The notes below the pieces were generated by a model. That model was not told the DNA's origin and did no database searches. It saw nothing but the letters and a program-made list of their open reading frames with translations. Of a stretch of 64,000 nt of DNA, positions 1-12,936 are shown piece by piece (position 1 is the stretch's first letter; every line of letters starts with the position of its first letter). This DNA is from Diprion similis. Taxonomy: Eukaryota > Arthropoda > Insecta > Hymenoptera > Diprionidae. The translations under genes were made by a program, and so were the position numbers. Where the stretch lies: contig NC_060108.1 of NCBI RefSeq assembly GCF_021155765.1, forward strand, positions 18,811,025-18,875,024. Reading direction: 5' to 3'.

Positions 1-2376
1 CATGACTGATCATCAATTAAAGGGCACGTTGTTTTGGACACCCTTCCACATTGTCCGCGGGTTTATTAGGCACGTCAGAGCCAAAGACGGATCGCATTGT
101 TTCACGTTTGCCCTTCAGATAGGGATACCTATGTATAATCCGAAGCTTCTGTCTCTGACATCTGATGCAGACGAAAGGGCTCGGGGTTATAGTTTGTAGC
201 CGCAACCGAGTTACATTAAGGTTAATACTATGCGTGTGCCATTTCTGTACTATAATTTGTGAAACATAATTAAACGAAAATTAACTCAGCCGTGTGTAAA
301 TAGAATGGAAATGACAATGGTTACGATGACGGTAAGGAAATTGCTGCTTTATTTTTGTTACAAGTTGTTGATTATACTTATACTGCTTTTTTATTTTCCA
401 CACTGAGCCAAGCCAGTTTTATCTTTTATCGGACCTGAAGAGAGATTTGTGGGAGTTAAAGGCCCCCATTATCGTTTAACTAATCTCAATCTTGAGAGAT
501 TGCAGTCTTGACACTTCCAATTTCTTTCTCATGCTATCCCGCTCTGGATCAAGTTGCCCAGCATCGATTAGGTTTTGATATAAAACCTGAACGACGGCTA
601 ACAGGTCAGCGAGAATTTGATCATCGAAGAGTGACAAAAAATTTTCAGTCTTCTTTTAACTTTATTTTTAAGTACATTATTATTATCGTGTTTTTTCATG
701 ATTAAATGAAAATATGACCGTAATAAACAAAGAAAAAAAAATATTGTCGTACGTTATAATTTTACTGTACAGATTCGAGAAACGCCGGCAGATATTTGAA
801 ACAATTCATGCGTCTCTGACAGAGTCCAAAGCCATTACATGGAATATTAATACATGTATGAGTCATCGAGATTTTAATTGTTGACGGTAGGTATATTCAT
901 ATCCGCTCAAATTGTTGGGTGGTCCATTACGTATGTGCAGACTAACGCATTTATTTGCAAAATAACAAATTATTTTGTATGATATACATCGCATTCGGTG
1001 TACCGTATAAAATGGTTTTCAGTAGCAGAGTTTCAGTCCGGTTAGAAACGCAAATAGTGAGTGGAATTTATGATTCACGTTAGGATTTCTTAACGAAATC
1101 CCGTCACCGTGTCAATATATGTTTTCTCCTCTCTGACCATATTATATCGAACGTCAGAGCGTCGTACAGGTTGAAATTTCGTTTGTCAATTCATTGATGC
1201 GAGTGACTGAACTTGTATAACTTTACCGTAGACCACGCATGGATACAGATGTATGACATAAGCCGCGAGCAAATCTCTGTAGTGCAGAGGTATTGAAATC
1301 GATCCGGTGTCTGGATTTATCGAGGTTGATCTTTACGAATTCTCAACCTACACGGAATTCGACGGATGAAAAAGAAAGTATCCCAAATCGTTTTTTTTCT
1401 CACATGGTAATTCCTACCGATGTACTCGCCGTTCATGAACCCTTTACCGAACGTTCCTCCAAGGGCCGTGTGCAAGTAAAGATAGAGAAAAGAAAGTTGA
1501 AAAGCAAAAAAAAAAACCCCCAAACTTCAGAAGGCAGAACAATGCTTAATCACCGTTGCATTAAGTAGAGCCCCCGTACGTTATTCGGGCAAATAAGCTT
1601 AAACACGCGCCCATCTCACTCCGTGTGTCCCCCGCAAAGTTACAACGGGCTGGTTGATGTAGGTATAAGGTAGGTATGTACAGCGCGATTTCCTAGAGCA
1701 TTCAAGTTAATCCGTTAATTTGTCGGGCGAATGGCGGTCGTGTTCCAGCTCCCTACCACGGCAGTACCTATCCGACGCCAAAATAACCACATTCTTGGCC
1801 GGATTCCACTGGTTTAACGGAACAAATTACGCAGAGTTTCACTCGCGGTGAAACAGCTATTCCTGCCGGCGTTTCAGCTGTTTTCCCAACCCATGTTGTC
1901 TACGTTATGGCAATGTCCTGCCGGACGTTTAAAATGAAGCCGGCAGGAAAAAAAGAGCGGAAAATGATTATAAGAAATATTTCCTCGCTCCCGGCGTGGT
2001 GAGAAAAAAATCAGGACCCGCCATAACGGCTGTTAAAAAAACGGAAACGAGAATTGAAAGGGAGCAAAGGGGATGGGCTGGGGGGGGGGGCTCGTATAAT
2101 ATATACGAATTAGGAATCATAACCCTTATCTGTTCTTCCTTTTCCCGTTTGCCGTGCGGTCGCGTGAGAGGCTATGGGACAAACAGATGGACCGCGAAAT
2201 ATTTCATACGATACAAGAGGCAAGGTGAGTTCTTTCCTCGTAGAAAAAAACACATCAGCCAGCAGCATGACGGCAGGTCCCGACTTTTCCATACTTTACT
2301 ATCTGCGCTGCCTCGACGACGAATGAGAGCTTTTTGGGAGGGGGGGGATTAGTTTCGTTTCGTTTTCCCGATGGAA

Positions 2377-2404
2377 GGGGGTGATGGGGGGGGGGGCGGG
2401 GGGG
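2377..2404 (+). repeat. G-rich tract, possible G-quadruplex
   Basis: Guanine runs of 5, 11 and 7 bases are separated only by short spacers, followed by further GC-rich sequence. A shorter run of 11 guanines lies at 2,080-2,090 and another G cluster at 2,336-2,347. Such clustering on one strand meets the usual run-and-loop pattern of a G-quadruplex. Function is not shown. Confidence 0.6.
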
Positions 2405-5400
2405 AGCGTGGCGAGCACGGCGTGAACTGTACAAGGGAAAGGGAACGAAGGGCAGGAAAAGTTGCAGGCGTGAACAACCGCTTTCGTGTAAGCAGATTAA
2501 TGGTGGATTTCTTTTTCCATCCTTTTTTATGGCCTCTTCTTCTCCAATCGTTTTTAAAACTTTTGTTTCATTGATTTGTTTTTCGCGTTCTCTCTCCGTC
2601 CATTTTTTTTTTGCCTGTTTTTTTTTTATTCTTGTTTTTCGTTCTCGTCTTTTATTGTCCGTTTAGTTTCAAACCCTCGGTCACGTATCGGGTCCACGGT
2701 ATTACATGCGTACGTATCTTTGCAGCGAAATATTACCGCCTCTCCCTCTCTCTCAATTGCCGATGCTATGTGTATATATATATATATATATAGATATATA
2801 CCTGTACCACTTTAAATAGAATTTAATTAAAACCCTGTCGCTTAACGAACGCTCCCGCGAAATCAACCCTCGAACATGCAAAACATTCTACTTTTCGGGG
2901 ATCGGGTCTCGCGTGAATGTGTGATCGTGATACCTACGTGTAACGAGACACGCACACACGCGATGTAATCCGCACGCGGCATACGTTTTGCCAAATCGGT
3001 CAGCAGATCAGGGAGCGTTGGACAGGCTGCTGTAGTAGTCGAAAAGCACGTTCGGTCAGCCTAGCGCGGTTGTGAAGTGATAGACGGCGTTGAGTCAGAC
3101 TCGCGCAGTAGTTAAGGAGCGGGTTTAATCGGACGTTAAACTGCTTGCGCAGATATCCGCGGCTAAATCTGACGCTCGTATCCTTCTGAATTCCCTACGA
3201 ATGAATGATACGTGTGTACTAAGTTTCGGGCAAGTATAACTGCAGGCACGTTTTCAGAGATGTGGAAGTTTTAAGACTGCAGAATCGTATGAGTATTATA
3301 CATATGTTATGCGGTATATAGGTATATTATGATATATACCTACGTGTACGAACTGCAGCTGAATAACTTTCTATATCTGATGCGTTTTCGACCGATGCCT
3401 GTAGGAGTTGTTTCAAATTATGTGTATAATTTATGCACAATTAGTTGTTTTTTTTTCTCTATTTCGCAAGTATGTATTACAGGCATAGAAAAGTTTTATA
3501 CAGTTTTTGTAATTTCGTTTTTACACATACTCATAACGAAGTTTATAGATGATATTTCTGCAAGTACATTAAAGTCAAAATCGTTAGTGTCAAACCAAAT
3601 ATATACATATACGTATGTATGTATGTGGATGGTGTATTTCTTTGTAAATATTACATAAGTTTGTACCGGAAAATAATCATGTTTCCATGTTGGAACCTGT
3701 GCAAAAAAATCATTTAACCGCAGCGAAATTATGATCAAGTGTGTTATTTGAAGAAATATTATTTGAGGAAAAAATTTGTGGCAAGGAGTGTTTATACGCG
3801 TACATGGAAGAAAGAGGGTGGCTCTGCTTCTCAGCCGCTAAAATCAGTGTTATCATAAGAATTTTGATGAAAAAAAGGATAGCCTCAGGTTCTTCGTGCC
3901 GCGATACGGCTGCCGCAGATGTACCTTTAAGGTTTTATTCTTGTTTGAGATGATTCGTGATAGCCGACGACGACGATGTGATTTTGCGAAAAAAGGTATG
4001 ATGGCTGGAACGGTGAATTCAAGGAGGGGGGAATAAGTTAATTACAAGAGGTACGACTTTGCCTTGAAAAAATTTGTTCCAGTTACGATTATTCAATTAC
4101 CAGATCAGCGATATACCCTTCTGTATGAATATTCTTTTGCAACGTTTTCTCTCTGCAAACTCGCCCGCGGTGGGAGGGGATCATCAGCGGCAGCTGCTCA
4201 GTGTGATTATCTCAATATTGAAGAATCTTTTGCATCGATGAATTATTTAAACCCAAATAGAAAAATCGTCGTTTCCCGAAGGTATATATTCCCTACATAT
4301 ATAATAAATACAACTGGTGGACTTTGAAATTGTTCCTTTAAACAGCGAATCGATAAACTTACTCATGCATAATCCGCCCCCGTAATACACGTCGGTATTA
4401 TTAGAAATCAGCGAGTCGCGGACCGTTGAGTTTTGTTGAAAGCGACTTTCGACGAGGGTTCAGAAGATCGTAAAGGACTGCAAAATTCATGGACGCACGG
4501 AGAAAATCTTGCGGCCTACAAAATTGTATATATACCTATGTTCGTCCATACCTGGCTAGAAGAGTTTCGTTCACATCAGGAAACGACGGTGACGAGGAAA
4601 CTGAGTCCGTTTTTGATAACTCGGACGTGAACTCAACAGAGGGGTTGAAAAGGACTCGCGTGAACTTTGATTCCTCCGCCGTTCGTGGTTTGAACCTCGC
4701 CTCTGGCGGCCTGCAGTTCGTATCCTTTTATCCTTTTAGCCGTCGTTAGGGGTGCTTGGAGGTCCTCGGATCTCGACCCTTACCTAAGTGAGCCCATACG
4801 ATGCGTCTATATAACAGAAAACTCTCCAACAACATGACGCGCGGCTTTGTAATTCATCGCCGAGTATATCGCAACGGGTGTCGAGTTGATCGCAACGGCT
4901 ATTTATATCCTCGAACGATCAGCAGCTGCATATCCACAGGTTAATTAGCAAATTCGCCAAAACCGTGCAGGCGCAATTAGCGACTACAATATCCGGTGCA
5001 TAGGCGTGTTTGACCGCTGGACGTGCCGTCTCGGTCGGTGTTTCAGTTCCCGCCAACATTACACCGGAGGGGGGATTCGAGCTTTCGTCTCCGAAGCTCC
5101 GGCTCCATTAAAGCGACTCGCGAAGAGATTGAAAAATTCAATCCCGCAGCGGGGAGGACCTCCAGGCACACCCACCCCGAGTGCCTCTTTACGAAGCTGG
5201 ACTGGGATCAGAGTTCTGCCTACAGCTGTGTAATACGTGTTGTACGTTGTTATACGATACCTTTGTGGGTGTGCGACGTACGTATACATACTGGCGTAAA
5301 TTATGGCAGCCATCCCCCTCTTGAAAGAAAATCACTCCGCGAAGAGGAAGAGAGAGGGAAAGAGAAGGCCAGAGAAAATGAACGGAAAATATTAAGGCGA

Positions 5401-6041
5401 CGGAAATGGCCGGGCTGAAGACAACGTCGAAATAAATTTATTAAATATATAAGAACATTATCATTAGGGCGAGCAGAATGTTGCTTGTGTCTCGTTTACT
5501 TTGGTTAATAATAATTTTTATAATGAACTTTGAAATTCAATGTAACCCCGAGGTGAGCCGGATGGTATGAAAATGTGTGTGGATAGGGTAGCTGGGTATT
5601 CGTCGTCGTACTTATCTTTTAATCCTGTCCCCTTAATGGCGTCTGATTCTAATAATTGGCTCAATTACCTATACTTTCACTAATCACAAAATTAATCGTG
5701 CTTTTTCAAGAATTAATGCAATATTGTGTATATTTCTGAAAGCCGTCGTGCAATTAGGCGACAACGAGTATTCATTGAAAACATATAAGCCTTTTTTCGT
5801 AGGTTGCATCATTTGAAGTATGAAGAATAATATTTTCATAGAACTGATACCTTAAAAAAAGGGCAATTTTCTTTGGCGTTGTTTGACACAGCGTTTGATA
5901 ATTGGTAAAAATATTTCTGTAACAGTTTCGACTGATTGTTAACGAGCACAAATTTCACAAAACTTCAGTAGATAAATGCAAAGCGACGTTGTTCAAGATG
6001 TATAACCGTAATATCTTGAAATTGAAAAATCACTCTCCTTC

Positions 6042-6500
6042 TTGTCTTTTTTTCCTTCGAGAAGCGCGTCGACGCGGGTAATCTATGGGTTGATCTCGGT
6101 TCGGATCGATGGACAAGCGGGATATCGTTTCGGAAAGAGGCGACGGAGTAAAAAACCGAGGCGAAGAGGAGGCGCCCCCGTCGAGGTGAGTATAGAAAAA
6201 ATGGAGGACCGCAGGACTCGCGGGTTGAAGGACAAAGGAGCGGAGGACGGCGGTGCAAGGCGAGTGATGGACCTTCGGTAAAGATAAATCGACCTGCCCT
6301 CGACAGGCGGGAACGAGGCGGGCAAGGTGGAGGTGTAAGGTGCCTGACTATACTCGAAAGATTTTTGTCGCACGCGGAGGCAAAAGGTGAAGATGAAAAA
6401 TAAAAAGTGTAATAAAGCAGAACAAAGAGACGCCTCCTTCCGACGCCCGAGGTTATCCCCCTCCGTCTTGTTGTATACGCGGCAAAAAACTCGACGAAGA
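6042..6500. other. CpG- and purine-rich block with donor-like site
   Basis: The composition differs from the AT-rich surroundings: the plus strand is rich in GA and CG steps. This opens overlapping long frames on the minus strand (5,965-6,576 and 6,083-6,646), whose translations are Arg/Ser/Pro-rich with no domain. On the plus strand a strong splice-donor match, GAG|GTGAGTAT, falls at 6,184-6,194. A 5' untranslated exon or promoter-proximal element is possible; a protein-coding role is not supported. Confidence 0.3.
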
Positions 6501-8412
6501 CCTCGTGTGTATAACGTACAATCATACATGTATAAAAATTTTCCCTGAATGGAACGAAATTTTTCATTTTCTTCACGTCGAATGCTCTGTTCTAATATTG
6601 ATCCTGCCATTGCCGCCTCAGTATGGTGTTTGTATACTGCAATCAAATAGAAATGCTCAAACCCACCACCAGAAACCGTTCAAATCGTATGGCCGACTAT
6701 CGCAGAATACTTGGGCTGTATAAGTGAAGCCAAGATTCGGAAACTGATTCCTTTTTATTCGATTAACAGGATTGCCATGGTTCGAGATGTTTTAAAATTT
6801 AATCTAAACCGCGTCCCGCTGTACGAAAAAATTAACATATGGGGGATATCATACGAGCTTGATCAACTGTTTAGAAAAATTGACAAACAATGCTACGTAA
6901 TATATCACCTTGTTAAAAAAATAATTGGAGCAGTTTGTTTTTAACAAATTTTTTTTTACAGAAAACTGCAACTTAACGCTTTGCTATGAGGAAAAAAATA
7001 TAATAAATACGCAACTGCGTGTTATAAACAAGTTGCGAAATTGAAAAAGAGGCAGGGAAAATATCGTACCGAAAGATTATTTCAAATCATTTTTCATTCG
7101 CGCTTTATATTCGGGGGAAAATCCTGCGCCTGATTAGTTTATGGAGTCAGAGGGGGATCGAGTCTGTGAAATATTCTTGCGGAACGGGGGGTTCCATGGG
7201 GCGCAGGACGAGGATACAGGCCGGTAGGCATAACGTCACGTGTAATACATATATAGGTATATAATATTCGAGCGTAGGAGGGTGCAGAAAACCCCTATTC
7301 GACTCGGGCGAGGCGAGGATCCAGAATTTTGGTTAGTCGGTCTGCATCAGGTCGAAGGAAGGACAGACGGAAGGAAGGAAGGAAGGAAAAATTACGTCCA
7401 AGGATTTCCTACATCACGCAACTCGAATTCGCGGATGCTGCTCGGGAAGACTGTCGATCCTTGTTAGCCGAGTGACAGGGAATCAGCCGCCTCTCCTTCG
7501 CTCTTCTTACACCCACCCTTTTCTTGTTCTATATCCATCGTCATCCCCGTCTCGTTGATTCTCTCGCCTGCATTATCACGGGAAAAGACGCGAGGATTTA
7601 CTCCGATTAAGATCGACCCCGGGGTCGAGCACGCGTTGAGAACACGAGCGAAGAGGACGACGTTGTACACCAAGAAGGCCGTTCCGTTGGCAGGATGGAA
7701 GCTACAAGTATATAAGAGAGTCGAATAATTGAGGGACAGAGAGTTTGTTACGAAGTTTTAGAAAATTGGCACTCTCCTACTAACGGCGCGTCGAATGTCT
7801 TCGCGCCTTTCCACTCTCCCGTATTCTATGTGTATCTTACATTAGCTAGATAGGTGAGGTGGGTAGTGAGTACATACATACCCATACCATGTATACCGTA
7901 ATATGAAGTCTCGCGCAAGCCAAGACGGTCGTAGAAATTAAATACACCTTTACAATATATAATGCGCGAGCGCCAGCTGTGTACCTTATATAGCTAGCTA
8001 CTTTGTTGCTTTGATTAAACTGTAAGTGGGTTACTTCGGGTTAATTGGTGTCTCCCGTTCTGCGACGACTACGTAAGTCGAATTCGCAGCACCGTCTGTA
8101 GTATGTATTTACATACAAGTTATTTTCAATATTATGCGTATCCAAGAACGAGTGTAGGTACGTACGTATGAACTTAATCTGGCACTCGAAAGTGGTGTAA
8201 TTAAATCTTAAAAGGAGTAAATTGTAAAAGGTGCGTAAATCTTGCCGCTCCTGACAGCGGAGGCAGAGGAGGAATGGAGTAGGATCAGCGAGTGGCTTTG
8301 TGGCTTTCATTCCGTGAGCTTCAGAGAGCAGCAGCAGCTGGAAGGAAGAGAGAAAATAATATAGGCATACATTAGGAGATTATGCACAGTATTATTCATT
8401 GATGCCTTTTCT

Positions 8413-8585
8413 TTCCGGCTAACTTGTTCTCGGTCGGAAACGAAACGCGAGTTCGATTCTATACGAATTATATGACAATGACTGGCGATGCAGCCGCCGA
8501 CGTGAGAGATTGGGAGTCATTGTCATATAATTCGTATAGAATCGAACTCGCGTTTCGTTTCCGAATGAAAACAAGTTAGCCGGAA
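8413..8585. repeat. Long near-perfect hairpin (71-bp arms, 31-nt loop)
   Basis: The left arm 8,413-8,483 is the reverse complement of the right arm 8,515-8,585, apart from three clustered mismatches near the outer end. The inner 50 or so base pairs are perfect. The loop at 8,484-8,514 is GC-rich. A transcript from either strand would fold into a very stable stem. Candidates are a foldback or MITE-type transposable element of recent origin, a hairpin RNA that feeds the siRNA pathway, or a young microRNA precursor. I recognise no known mature microRNA in it. Confidence 0.85.
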
Positions 8586-8992
8586 GTTTGAGGCGATAAT
8601 AAATATTACCGTAAAACAGACGAATGTCTCGCAGTTTTAGAGCAATAATAAAGTACAATCTACTCGGCGAGACACGCGTGTATAATAATTTAATGATAAC
8701 AAGTTGAACGACACGTGAGACTCGGAAGGAATGCCTACGACGCGATATTCGAGAGTTGCAGCTGGTTTCCATGAGCTCGCGATAGATAAGAAGAAGTAGG
8801 GCGGACGGTAGGAGGAAATATCAAGCTGCAGGCACTGCAGAGAATACTCGAATTCCCGTCTGCATATCAACGCTTCTTCCCCGAGTTCCGGGTGGTTTCC
8901 GCGAGTTTACCGGAAACCGGATGTCCCACGGGAAGAATTTTGTCCTTCTAACGAACCGAGGGTTGCCCTCGAGGGCATCCACCCTTCCCTCT

Positions 8993-8993
8993 A

Positions 8994-9024
<31 letters not shown>

Positions 9025-9025
9025 G
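8993..9025 (+). repeat. GA dinucleotide microsatellite
   Basis: An almost uninterrupted run of alternating G and A, followed by a purine-rich stretch to about 9,105. Frames across it read Ser-Leu or Glu-Arg repeats and should not be taken as protein. Confidence 0.9.
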
Positions 9026-9274
9026 TCGCACAAACACGTGTATAAATATAATATGATTGGAGAAACGGAGGTAGATGAGAAGTAGGAGGAGGAAGAGGAA
9101 GAGGAAAGTCGAAGCGAAATTAAACATAGCGAACGAAATTAAAAATCCAACCAGAGCTGCATGACAGGGGTCGGAGAGACAAAACGGGCGTTTAAAAATT
9201 TCCGTGATTCGGTTCGAGTAGGTAGGTATTAAAAATTCTAGTCATATCTACGGCGAAACGAGTCTGCTGCTGCA

Positions 9275-9293
9275 GCGGCGGCGGCGGCGGCGG
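9275..9293 (+). repeat. GGC trinucleotide repeat
   Basis: Six consecutive CGG/GGC units, directly after a short CTG/CAG cluster. It lies in AT-rich non-coding DNA. Confidence 0.85.
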
Positions 9294-12200
9294 ATCTCTG
9301 TTACGGAAACTCGATTATCCACCATTCTTCTCGGCGTGCTTATATTTTAAATTCCACATTTTTTCTCCCCTATGTACACATCGCTCGTCGAATAATCATA
9401 TACCGGGTCTCGTTCGTTCCGCGCAGTATCGCGTGACGGTGATATTACGTCCCCTGGTGTGGCATTAATAAGGAATATTATAGGCAAGGGAAAAATTGAC
9501 TGCACTACAGGTGTATAAAATCCTCTGCGTAAAGTCTGTCAAAGCTCTAACAATAAGCTTAACTGGGGCTTTGGAGAGGGCTACATGAGACTTTTATTTC
9601 AATACATTACAATTACTGCGGCATATATATCAAGTATGATACACATAGAGGTATCATGCATTCGCCAGTAATGAAATCTGCATAACCGTACCTACTACAA
9701 TGAAACTTGCGGGGCGCGCATTGCGCATAAGATGCACTCGACCGTTGAGAGGATGCGCTATGGGTGGATGCGTGGTAGGAAAGCCAACATGCCTATCCAC
9801 ACTTCTCTGCACCACCACCACCACCACCATCACCATCACCAACAGTGTGAGTTTCTCGCCGACTAGACTTGATCGATCGATATATATATATATATGTATA
9901 TATATACACATACATACGTGTTATAGCTGGATCGGAGATATACGGAGATATACCTACAACGAGCCTTTGGACGTCTCCTGGATTTGGTGTGACAGCTGTC
10001 TGTCGTTTGGCGTGTACCGACATTAGCAAAGTTCGGTTAGTCCGTGCAGGGGTAGGTGGGTAGGATATAGGATCGGTACAGTTTGCTTCGATGATATAGA
10101 ATTTCTGAACGTTATCTATGCCTGACACACCCGAGTTCTAGCCGGAACTAATCCCCCATCGTTGTGTACGGAACCCCATCAATTCCCGTGGAATAAACTT
10201 TCTAAATATATACCTATACACCTGTACACAGGGCGATTCATCTCGATTAACCGTATCTCAAATATCTACCTATAATCGCCACGCAGACATTATCCTCGAA
10301 TAGTTTTAATGATGAGCCTAGTTTGATATGCCGGCAAAGTATAGACCGGATTCAAACAGATTAGAAATTTCTCGCGATAATAATGCTCGTATAATTGCGT
10401 TTTACACCGAAGTGATGCTTCTTCGACTGTTGCACGACCATTCGATGTGGAATACAAGACGTAGCGATTGATTAATTGGTTAATTATAACTCACCTGGAG
10501 TCCTCGGAGTAGTTTACTCTTTTTATTACTTATCTAACACCAGAATCAACAGGGCGTGTCGCCTATAGCTACTCTCGTCCCGCCGCTCCCAGATCGGTTG
10601 TAAAGCAAACCCTCGTTGTGTCGAGGTAAACGGATTATCAAATTATTCGGCCTTGTTCCGTTTGTAGAACGGATTAAGACTTCTAACAGCCAGACTAATC
10701 TGGGACCCGTGCTCGCGTACCTTTAGTCTCTGTCGCACTTACATCCACCTAATCGGGCGTGACTCGTGTAGAAATTAGAGGCAGCACACCACACGGTCGT
10801 GATATTAACACTAATTCGCGGAAACTTGACGAGAACACATTACTACAACATTACTAGACGATATTCTAGCGTGCAAAACCCAAGCCTTAGTGAAAATGAA
10901 CGGGATACGTATCTTTTTTTCCGTTTTTCTCCACTTTTTATCCCTCCTCTTTTTATTATACAACTATTTTTCTACAACCACGACGCATTCTCCTCTCCGG
11001 GACGAAAATTAATCGCTAAAGTATCTGCTTCCCGGCGTACCGCAGCCATTTCATCTATGCGTGCATTGCAGGCTGTTCGTCGGAGCGGAATTGGGTCGTT
11101 ACATAAATAGTTTGTCATTTTTTTCAATCCGATAGTATTGGACGTCCCTTCACAGCGGCAGGTATCCACCACGTCCCAACCTCTTTCCACCATAAAGCAG
11201 CCTATTACTCAACGTCTCGCATCTATATTACACCTGCACTAATTATGCACCACATACACATTGCACTAAATGTGCGGATGTTGATTTTTGTTTTCACCTA
11301 GATATACCTACAATTTACTTTCTTCATGTGTGCAGGATATAACGTCGGTTAGATATCTGCGCAGCTATACCTATTATACATATACACGTATGGAAGCTAG
11401 AGGGAGGCAATAAAAAAGAAATGAAAAACAAGAAAAAAAAACGAAGAGAAAAGCGAGCGAAAAACGTGACAAATAACGAATATATATATATACATACACA
11501 CACGCGTAATGTATATTCGAAAAATATTTGATGGGAGAAAAGAGAGCAGAGCGCAAAGTGCAGAAAAAAGAATGGTCGTGTAGAATTGTGCAGAGTATGG
11601 ATGCAATTGGTGGTCCTCTTCGCTATGGATGGCAGAGTCGTTGAGGATACCTTCGATAATAATTATTACAGTTCCGCAGAAATTTCCGTCTGCAGCGAGA
11701 TGTGCAGCAATACAGAGTTTGTACGAGTGCGCGAGCCGTGAGAGGGATGTGCATGCATAGACTGTTATACCTACGTCAAGTTTTTATTTCAGTTTTTTGC
11801 TGAAATTTTCTGCAATTCTTTGTTTCTTTTTTCGTTTCAAGTTTTTTTTTTTCTTTTTTTTTTCGTTGTTTCTTTTTTCTGTTAGTTCCGTTTTTATCAA
11901 CCACAACCGCAACTGCCAGCCACTACGTCGACCACGTTATACACATAACCGTGTATGCCTGTATGTAGCACCGAGTGCGATACAACTTCCCATAGAAATT
12001 GAACGAGTTTCGTTTAAGAGCGCGCACGAGCTCGTTTTCATGCTGCACTTACCTCTCGCCATACATATAATGATTCGCAGAAGGAGTAAACTCGTTAAGA
12101 AATGTCAAGGTGCTGAGAAAACGAGCGGAGGTGTGTATATAACACTCTGTAATAACTCGACGTGAGGAAAAAGGTTTTACTTATTAAACAGCCATCACCA

Positions 12201-12907
12201 TAATAATTCCCAGTCGCGGATTTCGATAAAGAGCCCCGAAAGAAACGGAAGGATACATATATTGCCAAGAGGGGGATGAAAAAAAAGTCCGCAAGGAGTA
12301 GCCGGGGATCCTCTTCGTTATCTATTCCGAGTTCAATTACGTAATCCCTTCGGTAATTCAATTACTTTTTTTAATTTTAACGACCGAATTCTCTTAACCG
12401 TTGGTACGTAGATATACGTAATATTATACCTTTGCCATGTGATTTCACATTTCATGTATACAGGGAGAAAAATGTTGACGATATAGAAATAAAATTCGCA
12501 ACTACAATTAGACGATTAAAAAAATTGTCGCATAATTATATATATATATATATATGTATGCATATGGGCGATTTGTATTTTTCGACATTTATAAAATAAA
12601 TATTCACGTGATGATTTTGGAGCTATTTTATTCCGTTATCGTTTAATTCCCTTTATATAGTTATAGACCAGACGGTTGATTGTTTCTCCGATTTTTGTTT
12701 ATACTTCTCTTCTGTTTCCATTTCGATTCACCCCTCGACTAGGTATAATACACTTTGATGTCCCAACGGGACCATTGATCGAGTTTCTCATGTCTCGCAA
12801 CTGTATTTCTACCCCGCGACACTGAATAAACTTGATAAAAATAGCCCGACCGAGCGTAAGAAATATGATGTCAACTCTCTCCGACATGTATCTAGTGGCC
12901 GAGTAAT

Positions 12908-12936
12908 CTCCCTCCCTCTCTCTCTCTCTCTCTCTC
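12908..12936 (+). repeat. CT dinucleotide microsatellite
   Basis: A run of CT units preceded by CCCT units. The opposite strand reads as Arg-Glu repeats in an open frame that is an artefact of the repeat. Confidence 0.9.

Larger units (their letters stand above)
1..8412. other. Non-coding AT-rich DNA, no supportable gene
   Basis: No reading frame here resembles a known protein family, and the longer open frames coincide with low-complexity or strand-biased sequence. The stretch contains T- and A-runs, G-runs near 2,080-2,090 and 2,377-2,404, a short TA repeat near 2,771-2,793, a GGAA repeat near 7,366-7,388, and a purine-rich, CpG-rich block at about 6,040-6,500. Several donor-like sites occur, the best being GAG followed by GTGAGT at 6,184-6,192, but no partner coding exon is recognised. 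It could be intron or upstream regulatory DNA of a gene outside the window; that is inference. Confidence 0.6.

Noticed and set aside
5965-6646. Overlapping 203- and 187-codon minus-strand frames
   Set aside because: Two frames of the same strand are open across the same skewed DNA, and both products are Arg/Ser/Pro-rich without domains; compositional bias explains them.
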